DNA of 10,044 nt from Planctomycetota bacterium (GTDB taxonomy: Bacteria; Planctomycetota; Planctomycetia; Gemmatales; Gemmataceae): the NCBI GenBank assembly GCA_018970845.1, contig JAGWVO010000108.1, forward strand, positions 1 through 10,044. Direction: 5' to 3'. A program made the position numbers and the translations under genes. Shown here piece by piece: positions 1 through 7,034 of the stretch. Below the pieces are notes generated by a model. That model saw nothing but the letters and a program-made list of their open reading frames with translations, was not told where the DNA came from and ran no database searches. How positions within the stretch are numbered: the stretch's first letter is position 1; the number at the start of each line of letters is the position of its first letter.

Positions 1-432
1 GGTCGGGTGCTGATGGTGAGCCGGAATGTTTCGGGCGCCAACCGCAAGATTCTCACGACCAGCGCCGATGGCGCCGCCGGTTGGACCAAGCCTGAATTCC
101 ACCGTCAACTTCTTGAGCCGGTTTGCATGGCCGGCCTGGCCGCCGTTCCCGGCAAGCCGGGATGGTTGTTGTTCACCTGCCCGGAAAGCGTGGCGAGGGA
201 TTCCAGCGGCAAGGAGATTCCCGCGGGGCGCGGCAAGCGGCGGAACCTTTCGGTTCGCTTGAGCCGTGACGACGGCCAGTCATGGACCGAGGCCAAAACG
301 ATTGAATCAGGGCCCAGCGCCTACTCCGACCTGGCCGTGCTTGCCGATGGAACCATCGTGTGCCTGTGCGAGGTGGGCAACGACATCAAGTTGGTCCGGT
401 TCAATCTGGAGTGGCTGGGCGACGAAAGGTAG
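1..432 (+). CDS. Sialidase-like (exo-alpha-sialidase / BNR-repeat) protein, C-terminal part
   Basis: This is the 3' end of a gene that enters from the left edge; the frame is open from base 1, so its start lies outside and the ATG at 13 is internal. The 143 visible residues carry one complete Asp-box of the form S-x-D-x-G-x-x-W (SRDDGQSW, residues 88-95) and a degenerate one near residues 21-28, as in six-bladed beta-propeller sialidases. The segment AYSDLAVL (107-114) matches the place where family sialidases carry the catalytic Tyr, so Tyr108 is the likely nucleophile; a Glu follows in CLCEV. Planctomycete proteins of this type are usually exported and act on glycan side chains, but many are annotated as sialidases without proof of substrate. 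The gene converges on the acyl-CoA synthetase with only 10 bp between stop codons. The family call is fairly firm; the substrate is unknown. Confidence 0.8.
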   Translation, partial: GRVLMVSRNVSGANRKILTTSADGAAGWTKPEFHRQLLEPVCMAGLAAVPGKPGWLLFTCPESVARDSSGKEIPAGRGKRRNLSVRLSRDDGQSWTEAKTIESGPSAYSDLAVLADGTIVCLCEVGNDIKLVRFNLEWLGDER

Positions 433-442
433 CCCGTTGTGT

Positions 443-1939
443 TCATGAATGGCCAAACAGCCCCGAAACCTGCGCCTTGGACACTTTTCCCATGGCGTTA
501 CGCGGCAGTTGTTCCGCCAACACAAGGCACTTGGGGATCTTGTACACCGACATCCTGGCGCGGCACCAATCACGCAATTGACTGATCTCCAGGGCGTCAC
601 GCGGATCGCAAACGATGGCGGCACCAACAGCTTCGCCCCATGTCGGATCAGGCAGACCCACCACCGCGCACTCCTTGATGGACGGGTGCTCGAGCAGCAC
701 GGATTCGATTTCAAGGGCCGAGAGCTTGTAGCCACCACTTTTGATGATGTCCACGGACTGCCGGCCAAGGATTCGGTAATACCCCTGTTCAAGCACCGCC
801 ATGTCGCCTGTCTTGAACCAGCCATTGTCGAACGACTCCGCCGTGGCTTCCGCCCGGTTCCAGTACGACGAGAAGACCCCTGGTCCGCGCACCTGGATTT
901 CCCCCAACGAATTTTCGCAGCCGATCACCGATCCATCTTCGGCCATCAGGCGCACTTCCACCCCGGGCAGTGGAACTCCCACGGCACCGGGGCGTCTTTC
1001 CCCGCGGAAAGGATTGGAGATCGCCATGCCGATCTCGGTCATGCCGTAGCGTTCCAGGAGCGCCTGACCGGTCATCGACCGCCACCGTTCAAACACCGTG
1101 GCTGGAAGTGCCGCTGAACCCGAGACCATCAGTCGCAGGTTCCTGAAACCGGCAATCCTCGCCTCACGGTCTTTCGCCTGGGGAGCCTCCAGCGTTTCCA
1201 GCAACTTCACATAAATGGTCGGCACGGCCATGAACAGCGTGTAGGCGCCCTCGGCCACGCGGCAGAGAACGGCATTGGCGTCGAATTTGCCGAACACCTC
1301 AATCGAGGCGCCCGTCCAAAGCGCGCAGGAAAGGACATTGATGATCCCGTGAATATGGTGGAGGGGCAGGAACAGGGGTATGCGGTCGGCCGGCGACCAC
1401 TCCCAAGCCCCGATCAGGCTTTCCACCTGGGCCCGGATGTTGTCATGCGTCGTGACAACTCCCTTGGGCTTGTTCGTGGTGCCGCTGGTGTAGAGGATCA
1501 TCGCCGGCCTGCTCGTGTCGATCGCCGGCAATCTGGATGGCGAAATCGCCGGGGATTCGTTCATGATCATGAGCTTCACGCCCAGCTTTTGACAAACTGG
1601 CGCGATGCCCGGGGCCAAGTCGGCGTGAGCCAGCACCGTCCTGGCTTGCGAATCGGCAAGGGCGTATTCCCATTCGGGCGGAGTCGCGGAAAGGCATAGG
1701 GGCAGGAAGATCCCGCCGGCCCGCCAAACGCCCCACTGCCCGGCGACATAATCCGCTCCCGGCGGAGCCAGGACGGCCGTCACTGTTCCGAGTTGACCGG
1801 AAGATGATGCCAGCAAGGTTTCCGCGACGGACGCGGAATTGCCAACCAAGTCTCGATAGGTGAACCGGCCATGGCCCGTCGACATCGCCACGGCATCTCC
1901 ATGCTCCATGGCTCTCCTGATAATGGGAAGTTCGGTCAT
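443..1939 (-). CDS. matB: Malonyl-CoA synthetase-type acyl-CoA ligase (MatB/ACSF3-like)
   Basis: This 498-residue adenylate-forming enzyme has full family length. It would activate a carboxylic acid through an acyl-AMP to the CoA thioester in the cytoplasm. Visible motifs are the P-loop YTSGTTNKPKG (150-160), LPLHHIHG (191-198), SGSAAL (273-278), YGMTEIGMA (298-306), the GD hinge region GWFKTGD (373-379), GRQSVDIIKSGGYK (392-405) and the C-terminal catalytic Lys485 in PRNAMGK. The stretches ERYGMTEIGMA, RPGAVGVPLPGVEVR and SVDIIKSGGYKLSALEIE closely resemble human ACSF3 and bacterial MatB as I remember them, which points to malonate or methylmalonate rather than a fatty acid. It is the last gene of madL-madM-matB, 23 bp after madM, and the malonate carrier upstream supports malonate as substrate. 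The ATG at 1939 is preceded by GGAG at a 10-nt spacing. A general medium-chain acyl-CoA ligase is the alternative. Confidence 0.85.
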   Translation of the reverse strand: MTELPIIRRAMEHGDAVAMSTGHGRFTYRDLVGNSASVAETLLASSSGQLGTVTAVLAPPGADYVAGQWGVWRAGGIFLPLCLSATPPEWEYALADSQARTVLAHADLAPGIAPVCQKLGVKLMIMNESPAISPSRLPAIDTSRPAMILYTSGTTNKPKGVVTTHDNIRAQVESLIGAWEWSPADRIPLFLPLHHIHGIINVLSCALWTGASIEVFGKFDANAVLCRVAEGAYTLFMAVPTIYVKLLETLEAPQAKDREARIAGFRNLRLMVSGSAALPATVFERWRSMTGQALLERYGMTEIGMAISNPFRGERRPGAVGVPLPGVEVRLMAEDGSVIGCENSLGEIQVRGPGVFSSYWNRAEATAESFDNGWFKTGDMAVLEQGYYRILGRQSVDIIKSGGYKLSALEIESVLLEHPSIKECAVVGLPDPTWGEAVGAAIVCDPRDALEISQLRDWCRARMSVYKIPKCLVLAEQLPRNAMGKVSKAQVSGLFGHS

Positions 1940-1949
1940 GGCGGATTCA

Positions 1950-1953
1950 CTCC
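1950..1953 (-). promoter_or_regulatory. Ribosome binding site of the acyl-CoA synthetase gene
   Basis: On the minus strand these bases read GGAG, 10 nt before the ATG at 1939. They lie in the 23-bp gap after the madM stop codon and support that ATG as the true start. Confidence 0.5.
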
Positions 1954-1962
1954 ATGGCGCGA

Positions 1963-2730
1963 TTAGCCGGCCAGGCTCCGGATCACGAAGAAGAAGAGGG
2001 AAGGTCCCAGCAGGCAGCCAAGGCCCGTGTAGAAGGTTGCCGTCATCGCCCCGTAGGGAACGAGCCTTGGATCCGTTGCGGCCAGGCCCGCCATCACGCC
2101 GCTGTTGGTGCCCATGAGGCCGCCGAAAATCATGGCGCTGCGGGGATTATCGAGGCCGATGGCCGGCGCCACCGCGGGAGTCAGGATCATCACCAGGATC
2201 GCCTTGGCCAACCCGGCGGCGACCGAAAGGGCGATCAGTTCCGGGCCCGCGCCGATGGCCGAGCCGGTGACCGGGCCGACGATGTAGGTTGCGGCGCCAG
2301 CGCCCATGGTCGTCATGGAAACCGCGTCACGGTAGCCGCTTGCCCAGGCGACCGCGGCACCCACGCCAAAGGAGGCCGACAACCCAAGCACGAGGGAAAC
2401 GGCTCCCATCATGCCGCCACCCCGCAGTTCTTGAAGGCGCACGCCGAAGGCCGTTGATACAATCGCCAGGTCACGGAGCATGGCGCCACCCAAGAGGGCG
2501 ATGCCGGAAAACGCCGGGATATCGGCGATCCCTTGCTTTCCACCCGTGGCGATTCCCCCGACCGCCGCCAGCGAAAGCCCGGCGACGATGGCGATGGCCG
2601 AGCCGTGGATTCTTCCCCGGAACAGCTTGTCGGCGATGGCGTATCCGAGCCATGTGAGCCCCCCCACCAAGCCGAAAGCCGTGAGGATCGGATACCGGGC
2701 CAGCACCTCATGGACTGCTTCGAAAATCAT
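1963..2730 (-). CDS. madM: Malonate transporter, MadM subunit
   Basis: This 255-residue polytopic inner-membrane protein matches the usual MadM length of about 254. MadM pairs with MadL to form the sodium-dependent malonate carrier first described in Malonomonas rubra. The protein is almost wholly hydrophobic, with Gly/Ala-rich membrane segments separated by short loops. Family-like stretches include WLGYAIADKLFRGRIHGSAIAI (from residue 27), GGAMLRDLAIVSTAFG (81-96), GAGAATYIVGPVTGSAIGA (143-161) and FGGLMGTNSGVMAGLAATD (202-220). The open frame extends upstream to 2910, but the start at 2730 is preferred: it gives the family N-terminus (MIFEAVHEVLARYP), and its ATG overlaps the madL stop as ATGA, indicating translational coupling. 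The longer version would sit entirely inside madL. Confidence 0.9.
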   Translation of the reverse strand: MIFEAVHEVLARYPILTAFGLVGGLTWLGYAIADKLFRGRIHGSAIAIVAGLSLAAVGGIATGGKQGIADIPAFSGIALLGGAMLRDLAIVSTAFGVRLQELRGGGMMGAVSLVLGLSASFGVGAAVAWASGYRDAVSMTTMGAGAATYIVGPVTGSAIGAGPELIALSVAAGLAKAILVMILTPAVAPAIGLDNPRSAMIFGGLMGTNSGVMAGLAATDPRLVPYGAMTATFYTGLGCLLGPSLFFFVIRSLAG

Positions 2731-3107
2731 TCGGATGCCCCGGATTCGCCGATTCCTTTCGCCGACCTTGAAAGGATGCCAACAAGGAGGAAGCAGGCCG
2801 CCACGCTTCCGGCGCCCGCCATGATGGCGACCACCCCGCCGGCCAACGCCCCCATCACATTCTGCCCCGCGGCCATCGCCACCACGATGGGGATGTACAT
2901 GGCCGACCAATAGGTGATGCCCTCGCGGGTTTCCTGGCCAAGCCTGCCTGTGGCCCTGAGTTTTTCGGTTCCCAGCACCAGCAGGATCATGGCGATGCCG
3001 ACGCCCCCGATGTCGGCATCAATGCCCATGGCCCGACCCAGAAGCATGCCGGCGGAAACGCCCGCCAGCAGGCATGCGGCCAGAAGCGCTGTTCCATAAA
3101 TGGCCAT
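2727..3107 (-). CDS. madL: Malonate transporter, MadL subunit
   Basis: This 126-residue membrane protein is the small partner of MadM, and the two are normally both needed for malonate uptake. It starts MAIYGTALLAACLLAG, has about four hydrophobic segments (roughly residues 5-24, 34-47, 66-85 and 87-112) and carries the family-like stretches GIDADIGGVGIAM (28-40) and GITYWSAMYIPIVVAMAAGQNV (from residue 63). The frame is open much further upstream, to 3839, but that extension is antisense to the aldo/keto reductase gene and does not look like MadL; the ATG at 3107 gives the expected family length. A GGAA about 8 nt upstream is a modest ribosome site. It is the first gene of the malonate operon, and its stop codon overlaps the madM start. 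Confidence 0.88.
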   Translation of the reverse strand: MAIYGTALLAACLLAGVSAGMLLGRAMGIDADIGGVGIAMILLVLGTEKLRATGRLGQETREGITYWSAMYIPIVVAMAAGQNVMGALAGGVVAIMAGAGSVAACFLLVGILSRSAKGIGESGASE

Positions 3108-3277
3108 GTGTGGATTTCCATTCGGATGCGACGCCCGACGCCAGCGAAATGCCCCGGTGGCATCCATCCGGGCTAAAGGAGCGATGGTACCCCGCCCCAT
3201 GGCCCAGTCTGTGCCCGATTGTCGGGAATCCACCAACAAAACATGGTTTCGGGGGCCTCCCGGCGGGATGCTTCTCT

Positions 3278-3300
3278 TGGCCATCATCGTATGATGACCA
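3278..3300. promoter_or_regulatory. 23-bp imperfect dyad with an embedded -10-like TATGAT; candidate operator/promoter
   Basis: CATCAT (3282-3287) and ATGATG (3291-3296) form a perfect inverted repeat around CGT. After one mismatch on each side it continues as TGG (3278-3280) and CCA (3298-3300). TATGAT at 3290-3295 matches 5 of 6 bases of a sigma70 -10 box on the plus strand and would start transcription about 29 nt before the aldo/keto reductase ATG; no good -35 box is visible. The dyad lies in the only divergent intergenic region between the malonate operon and the reductase operon, so a repressor bound here could control either. No regulator gene is adjacent. Confidence 0.35.
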
Positions 3301-3330
3301 TTCGAGCCAAGGTTCCAAGGTATCCGAATC

Positions 3331-4293
3331 ATGATCAAGCGACGACTGGGAAACACCGACCTCGACATCACGGTTTTGGGCTTCGGCGCCTGGGCGATCG
3401 GGGGTGGCGGTTGGGCTTTCGCTTGGGGCAGCCAGGACGACCGCGACAGCATCGCGTCGATCCACGAGGCGCTCGACCTGGGCGTGAACTGGATCGACAC
3501 GGCCGCCGTGTACGGCCTGGGCCATTCCGAGGAAGTGGTCGCCAAGGCGCTGGTTGGGCGCGCCAACAGGCCGCTGGTGTTCACGAAGTGCGCCCGGGTC
3601 TGGAATGAGAAGCGTGAAATCGGCAAGTGCCTCAAGGCCGAAAGCATCCGCGGGGAATGCGAGGCCAGCCTGAAAAGGCTCAGGGTGGATGTGATCGACC
3701 TGTACCAAATCCATTGGCCCGAACCGCCGGAAGACATCGAGGAAGGTTGGGCCGCCATGGCCAAGCTCAAGCAGGAAGGCAAGGTTCGGTGGATCGGGGT
3801 GTCGAACTTCGACGCGGCGCAGCTCGAGCGGATCGGCAAGATCGCGCCCGTGGCGTCGCTTCAGCCGCCCTACTCGATGATCAGGCGGGATATCGAGCCA
3901 TCCATCCTTCCCTATTGCCATTCCCACAACATCGGCACGATCGTCTATTCGCCGATGCAGTCGGGTCTCCTGACAGGTGCGTGGACGCATGAAAGGCTCG
4001 CGGCGTTGCCGGCCGACGACTGGCGCAAGGAGAAGAACCGCCATTTCCAGGAACCGCTGTTCAGCCGCAACCTGGGGCTGGTCGAACGGCTCAAGGCCAT
4101 CGGCTCCCGTCATGGCGCCACGCCGGGGCAGGTCGCGATCGCGTGGACGCTGCGGCTTCCCGCCGTCACCGCCGCCATCGTGGGGGCTCGAAAGCCTGGC
4201 CAGTTCAGGGAGTTGCTGCCCGCTGCGAACCTTTCGTTGACGCCTGAAGACCTTGGGGAAATCGAGGGATTCCTCAAGGCGAATCCCGAGTAG
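3331..4293 (+). CDS. Aldo/keto reductase
   Basis: This 320-residue protein has the length and order of an NAD(P)H-dependent aldo/keto reductase (TIM barrel, cytoplasmic, no signal peptide). The family opening GNTDLDITVLGFGAWAIGG is present. The catalytic tetrad can be placed at Asp56 (WIDTA), Tyr61 (AVYGLGHSEE), Lys86 (VFTKC) and His128 (YQIHWPEP). Further family segments are KVRWIGVSNF (151-160), the QPPYSMIRRDIEP substrate-loop strand (178-190), YSPMQSGLLTG (206-216) and the cofactor-phosphate region AAIVGARKPGQ (281-291). It resembles the YdjG/IolS-like branch acting on sugar or polyol aldehydes; the real substrate is unknown. The ATG at 3331 follows an AAGG at a 10-nt spacing. Its stop is 18 bp before the sulfatase start, so the two are probably co-transcribed, suggesting oxidation or reduction of a sugar released by the following enzymes. 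Confidence 0.92.
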   Translation: MIKRRLGNTDLDITVLGFGAWAIGGGGWAFAWGSQDDRDSIASIHEALDLGVNWIDTAAVYGLGHSEEVVAKALVGRANRPLVFTKCARVWNEKREIGKCLKAESIRGECEASLKRLRVDVIDLYQIHWPEPPEDIEEGWAAMAKLKQEGKVRWIGVSNFDAAQLERIGKIAPVASLQPPYSMIRRDIEPSILPYCHSHNIGTIVYSPMQSGLLTGAWTHERLAALPADDWRKEKNRHFQEPLFSRNLGLVERLKAIGSRHGATPGQVAIAWTLRLPAVTAAIVGARKPGQFRELLPAANLSLTPEDLGEIEGFLKANPE

Positions 4294-4299
4294 TTGGCC

Positions 4300-4306
4300 A
4301 AGGTGG
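4300..4306 (+). promoter_or_regulatory. Ribosome binding site deciding the sulfatase start
   Basis: AAGGTGG ends 5 nt before the ATG at 4312. It favours this ATG over the TTG at 4294, which directly abuts the preceding stop codon and would add charged residues ahead of the signal peptide. Confidence 0.45.
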
Positions 4307-4311
4307 ACGCG

Positions 4312-6126
4312 ATGGGAACCTGGTTGGCCGCCTTGGCTTTGACGGGAATCCTGGCACCGCATGCCCCGGGCGCCCAAGGTCGCAAGCCGAACATCATCCT
4401 CATTTACTCGGATGACCACGGATGGGCCGACCTCGGAATCAACGGATCTGACAAGGATATCAAGACTCCCCACCTGGACCGCTTGGCCCTTGATGGAATC
4501 CGTTTCACCCGCGGCTATGTGACGGCTCCCCAGTGCGTTCCGTCCCGCGCCGGTGTCATGACCGGGCGGTACCAGCAGCGTTTCGGGGTCGAGGACAACA
4601 ACAAGGGGCCCTTGCCCCTGGCGGAGAAAACCATCGCCGAAAGGCTCAAGGCCGCGGGTTACGCCACCGGCATGTCCGGCAAGTGGCACCTTGACATCGC
4701 CCCCGGCAAGCAAGGGGACAAGGCCCATCGGCTCATGGCCGCGCACATGCCGCACGCGCAGGGATTCGATGAATATTGGCGGGGCGAGCTGAGGCAATAC
4801 CATGCCTCCCACGACCTGGCCGGCATGCCGCTGGCTGACGCGCCGCGGGTTGTCAACGATGGCCGTTTCCGCGTGGTGGTACAGACCGAGGCGGCCCAGT
4901 CGTTCATCAACAGGCGCAAGGCGGACCCCGGGCGCCCATGGTTTCTTTACCTGGCCTGGTACGCGCCACATGTGCCGCTTGAATCGCCCGAACCATGGTT
5001 TTCGCGCACTCCCGGGCATTTGCCTTTGCAACGCCGCCAGGCGCTGGCGATGATCGCGGCGATGGATGATGGGCTTGGCAGGATCAGGCGGCAACTCAAG
5101 GAGACCGGGCAGGAAAACAACACCCTGATTTTCTTTGTCGGCGACAATGGCGCCCCGCTGGGTAACGCCTGGGACGGTTCCCTCAACACACCGCTGGCCG
5201 GGCAGAAGGGAATGCTCAGCGAGGGCGGGATTCGCGTGCCGTTTCTTGCCGCGTGGCCCGGCGTTTTGCCCTCCGGAAAGGTTTTCGATCATCCCGTCTC
5301 CAGCCTCGACATCGCCTCCACTAGCGTCGCCGCGGCGGGTCTGCCGGCCGAGCCCTCACTGGATGGCGTGAACCTGCTGCCTCACCTGCTTGGAGAGAAG
5401 TCCTCGGCCCCGCATGATAGGCTTTTCTGGCGATGGGGTTCCCAGGCGGCGGTGCTCGAGATGCCTTACAAGCTGGTCGCGCTGGGGGATCGCGACCGGA
5501 TGCTTTTTGATGTCTCAACCCCGCAAGGCGAACATCATTCACGCGACTTGTCCGCGAAACATCCTGAAATCGCCAGGAGCCTGGAAGGCAAGTTGAAGGC
5601 GTGGAGCAAAGACCTCAACCCGCCGGGCCTTCCAAACTCGCTGGACCGGCATCATGAAAGCCTTTTCGGCGAGCATGGCATCCTCAAGGCCAAGGCTTCA
5701 TCCGCCGTTGACCCAGCCCGGGGTTGGCTGTGCCGCAATGGCACCCTGTCGGTCGGCCCCGATGGACTTGCCGTTGTCAAGGATCCCAAGGCAAACGGCA
5801 ACAACAAGGTGTTCATCGCGCGCGCCGGATTGGACCTTGCCGGACCTGTCGTCGCCACCCTCAGGATCAAGGCGGTGACGGGTGGAAAGGCATCCATCAC
5901 CTGGAGGACGCGGGAAGAAAGTTTCGGAGCGGGCCAGGTTGCCGCCTTTGACTGGCCGGCCGGGGCCGAATGGCGCGAGGTCAAGGTCGACTTGCCCGAT
6001 AAAAACAAGATTCTGCATGTCAGGATCATTCCGCCGTCCGGTGCCGTTGGCGCCGTCACGGAATCCATCGAGTTGCGGGGCGCCGATGGCGCGGGAAAAT
6101 CGTGGAAATTCCTGAGGGACAAGTGA
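4312..6126 (+). CDS. Exported formylglycine-dependent sulfatase (arylsulfatase A-like) with extra C-terminal domain
   Basis: This 604-residue type I sulfatase would remove sulfate esters from a glycan or aryl substrate outside the cytoplasm. A signal peptide (residues 1 to about 22, MGTWLAALALTGILAPHAPG) precedes the fold. The metal-site start is NIILIYSDDHGW (Asp34, Asp35). The signature C-x-P-S-R is at 75-79 (CVPSRAGVMTGR), where Cys75 must be oxidised to formylglycine by a maturase encoded elsewhere. Other active-site candidates are Lys124 and His126 (GKWHLD), His220 (YAPHVPLE), Asp278-Asn279 (GDNGAP) and Lys299. After the catalytic and usual C-terminal region, residues from about 465 to 604 form a further beta-rich segment without a motif I can name, possibly a carbohydrate-binding or adhesion module. 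The esterase gene follows 22 bp downstream. The sulfatase call is firm; the substrate is open. Confidence 0.93.
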   Translation: MGTWLAALALTGILAPHAPGAQGRKPNIILIYSDDHGWADLGINGSDKDIKTPHLDRLALDGIRFTRGYVTAPQCVPSRAGVMTGRYQQRFGVEDNNKGPLPLAEKTIAERLKAAGYATGMSGKWHLDIAPGKQGDKAHRLMAAHMPHAQGFDEYWRGELRQYHASHDLAGMPLADAPRVVNDGRFRVVVQTEAAQSFINRRKADPGRPWFLYLAWYAPHVPLESPEPWFSRTPGHLPLQRRQALAMIAAMDDGLGRIRRQLKETGQENNTLIFFVGDNGAPLGNAWDGSLNTPLAGQKGMLSEGGIRVPFLAAWPGVLPSGKVFDHPVSSLDIASTSVAAAGLPAEPSLDGVNLLPHLLGEKSSAPHDRLFWRWGSQAAVLEMPYKLVALGDRDRMLFDVSTPQGEHHSRDLSAKHPEIARSLEGKLKAWSKDLNPPGLPNSLDRHHESLFGEHGILKAKASSAVDPARGWLCRNGTLSVGPDGLAVVKDPKANGNNKVFIARAGLDLAGPVVATLRIKAVTGGKASITWRTREESFGAGQVAAFDWPAGAEWREVKVDLPDKNKILHVRIIPPSGAVGAVTESIELRGADGAGKSWKFLRDK

Positions 6127-6138
6127 TGCGGCCTTGGT

Positions 6139-6144
6139 GGAGGG
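6139..6144 (+). promoter_or_regulatory. Strong ribosome binding site deciding the esterase start
   Basis: GGAGGG ends 4 nt before the ATG at 6149, in the gap after the sulfatase stop codon. It selects this ATG over the in-frame TTG at 6134 and GTG at 6137, and the ATG also gives a clean hydrophobic signal sequence. Confidence 0.6.
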
Positions 6145-6148
6145 TGCC

Positions 6149-7012
6149 ATGACCGTTGTCGTGTGTTGCTTGCTGGCCTGGGCTGGCTCAGGCCAAACCG
6201 ATGTCTGGCTTCTGGCCGGGCAATCCAACATGCAGGGTTCCGCGCTTGTGGCTGAGTTGCCCGCGGCGATTCCCAAGGCGGTACCGAACGCCTTTTTCTG
6301 GAATGGGACGGAGTTCGAACCCCTTGTTCTCGGCAAGACGCGGACATCGAACATCGCCGAAAGGTTCGGACCCGAGGTCGGGTTTGCCCTGTCCATGGCG
6401 ACGGCTGAAAGGCCCGTTTACCTCATCAAGTATCATGCCAGCGGCATGCCGCTTCATCATGGAATCCATGGCGGGGAGTGGGTTGGGCCGGGGCACGGCC
6501 CCAACAGGCGCAACTTTTACCCGGGCGCCAAGGATGGCGACCCTAATGCGGGCATCTTGTACAAGGCGATGCTGGCGCGCTTCCGCGGCGGGATTGGAAG
6601 CCTGGCCGGAACCGGTAAAAAGCCGGTGGTCCGCGGATTCCTGTGGATGCAGGGGGAGCAGGACGCCAAGCACAAGGAACCGGCCGCCAGCTACTCCGCG
6701 AGCCTGAAGCAACTCAAGGCGCGGTTGGAGCAGGACCTCGGCGCGGTGTTTCCCATGGTTTACGGGCAGGTGTTGCCCCATGAACCAAGCCCGGCGCGTT
6801 TCACGCACCGCAAGGAAACAAGGGAACAGATGGCCATGGCCGATGGCGCCTCGGGCCGGCCGGAAGCCATTGCCGGTGCGCGGATGGTGTCAACAGACGG
6901 ATTTCCCCTTTTGCCTGACAAGGTCCACTACAACACGGAGGGGCAACTGCGCCTCGGGCAAGCCATGGCCGCCGCCATGCGCGGACTTGCTGATGCCGGT
7001 GAAAGGCGTTAG
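6149..7012 (+). CDS. Exported SGNH hydrolase, sialate O-acetylesterase / carbohydrate esterase type (SASA/CE6-like)
   Basis: This 287-residue SGNH-fold esterase would remove acetyl groups from sugars. A short hydrophobic leader (MTVVVCCLLAWAGSGQ) suggests export. Directly after it comes block I, VWLLAGQSNMQG, with nucleophile Ser26 in the GQSNM form typical of the sialate O-acetylesterase and CE6 families. The block WMQGEQDA fits the W-x-Q-G-E-x-D region of the same families. The C-terminal DKVHYNTEGQLRLGQ carries the Asp257-x-x-His260 pair that completes the triad. It is the last gene of reductase-sulfatase-esterase, and pairing with a sulfatase and a nearby sialidase-like gene suggests decorated, acetylated and sulfated polysaccharide as the target; acetyl-xylan and acetyl-sialate are both possible. 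It converges on arsC with 13 bp between the genes. Confidence 0.88.
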   Translation: MTVVVCCLLAWAGSGQTDVWLLAGQSNMQGSALVAELPAAIPKAVPNAFFWNGTEFEPLVLGKTRTSNIAERFGPEVGFALSMATAERPVYLIKYHASGMPLHHGIHGGEWVGPGHGPNRRNFYPGAKDGDPNAGILYKAMLARFRGGIGSLAGTGKKPVVRGFLWMQGEQDAKHKEPAASYSASLKQLKARLEQDLGAVFPMVYGQVLPHEPSPARFTHRKETREQMAMADGASGRPEAIAGARMVSTDGFPLLPDKVHYNTEGQLRLGQAMAAAMRGLADAGERR

Positions 7013-7034
7013 CCGCTCTCCGGGCTCAAGCGGC
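7012..7034. terminator. Weak hairpin between converging genes
   Basis: GCCGCT (7012-7017) and AGCGGC (7029-7034) can pair as a 6-bp GC-rich stem with an 11-nt loop, spanning the end of the esterase gene and the end of arsC. No run of T follows on either strand, so it is at best a weak bidirectional or Rho-assisted stop. Confidence 0.2.

Noticed and set aside
443..825. Overlapping frames opposite the end of the acyl-CoA synthetase
   Set aside because: They are out-of-frame shadows of a gene whose C-terminal motifs, including the catalytic Lys region, are intact.
3214..3226. Short inverted repeat CCCGA-TTG-TCGGG upstream of madL
   Set aside because: Five-base GC-rich arms are common by chance at this base composition and no promoter element could be tied to it.
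3175..3294. Small plus-strand reading frame after AAAGGAG, ATG at 3184
   Set aside because: The ribosome-like site is only 2 nt from the ATG, and the 36-residue product has no recognisable feature; it is most likely chance.
2727..3839. 370-codon version of madL
   Set aside because: The added N-terminal part lies antisense to the reductase gene and has no resemblance to MadL; the ATG at 3107 gives the family length and N-terminus.
4294..4311. TTG start of the sulfatase directly after the reductase stop
   Set aside because: The ATG at 4312 has a Shine-Dalgarno-like AAGGTGG and begins a clean signal peptide; the TTG would add charged residues and lacks its own ribosome site.
3019..5292. 757-codon open frame on the minus strand
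   Set aside because: It is antisense to the reductase and sulfatase genes, whose catalytic motifs are intact; its translation is rich in Arg, Gly, Pro and His without domain-like segments, as expected of a shadow frame in high-GC DNA.
6134..6148. TTG/GTG starts of the esterase
   Set aside because: GGAGGG at 6139-6144 is ideally placed for the ATG at 6149.
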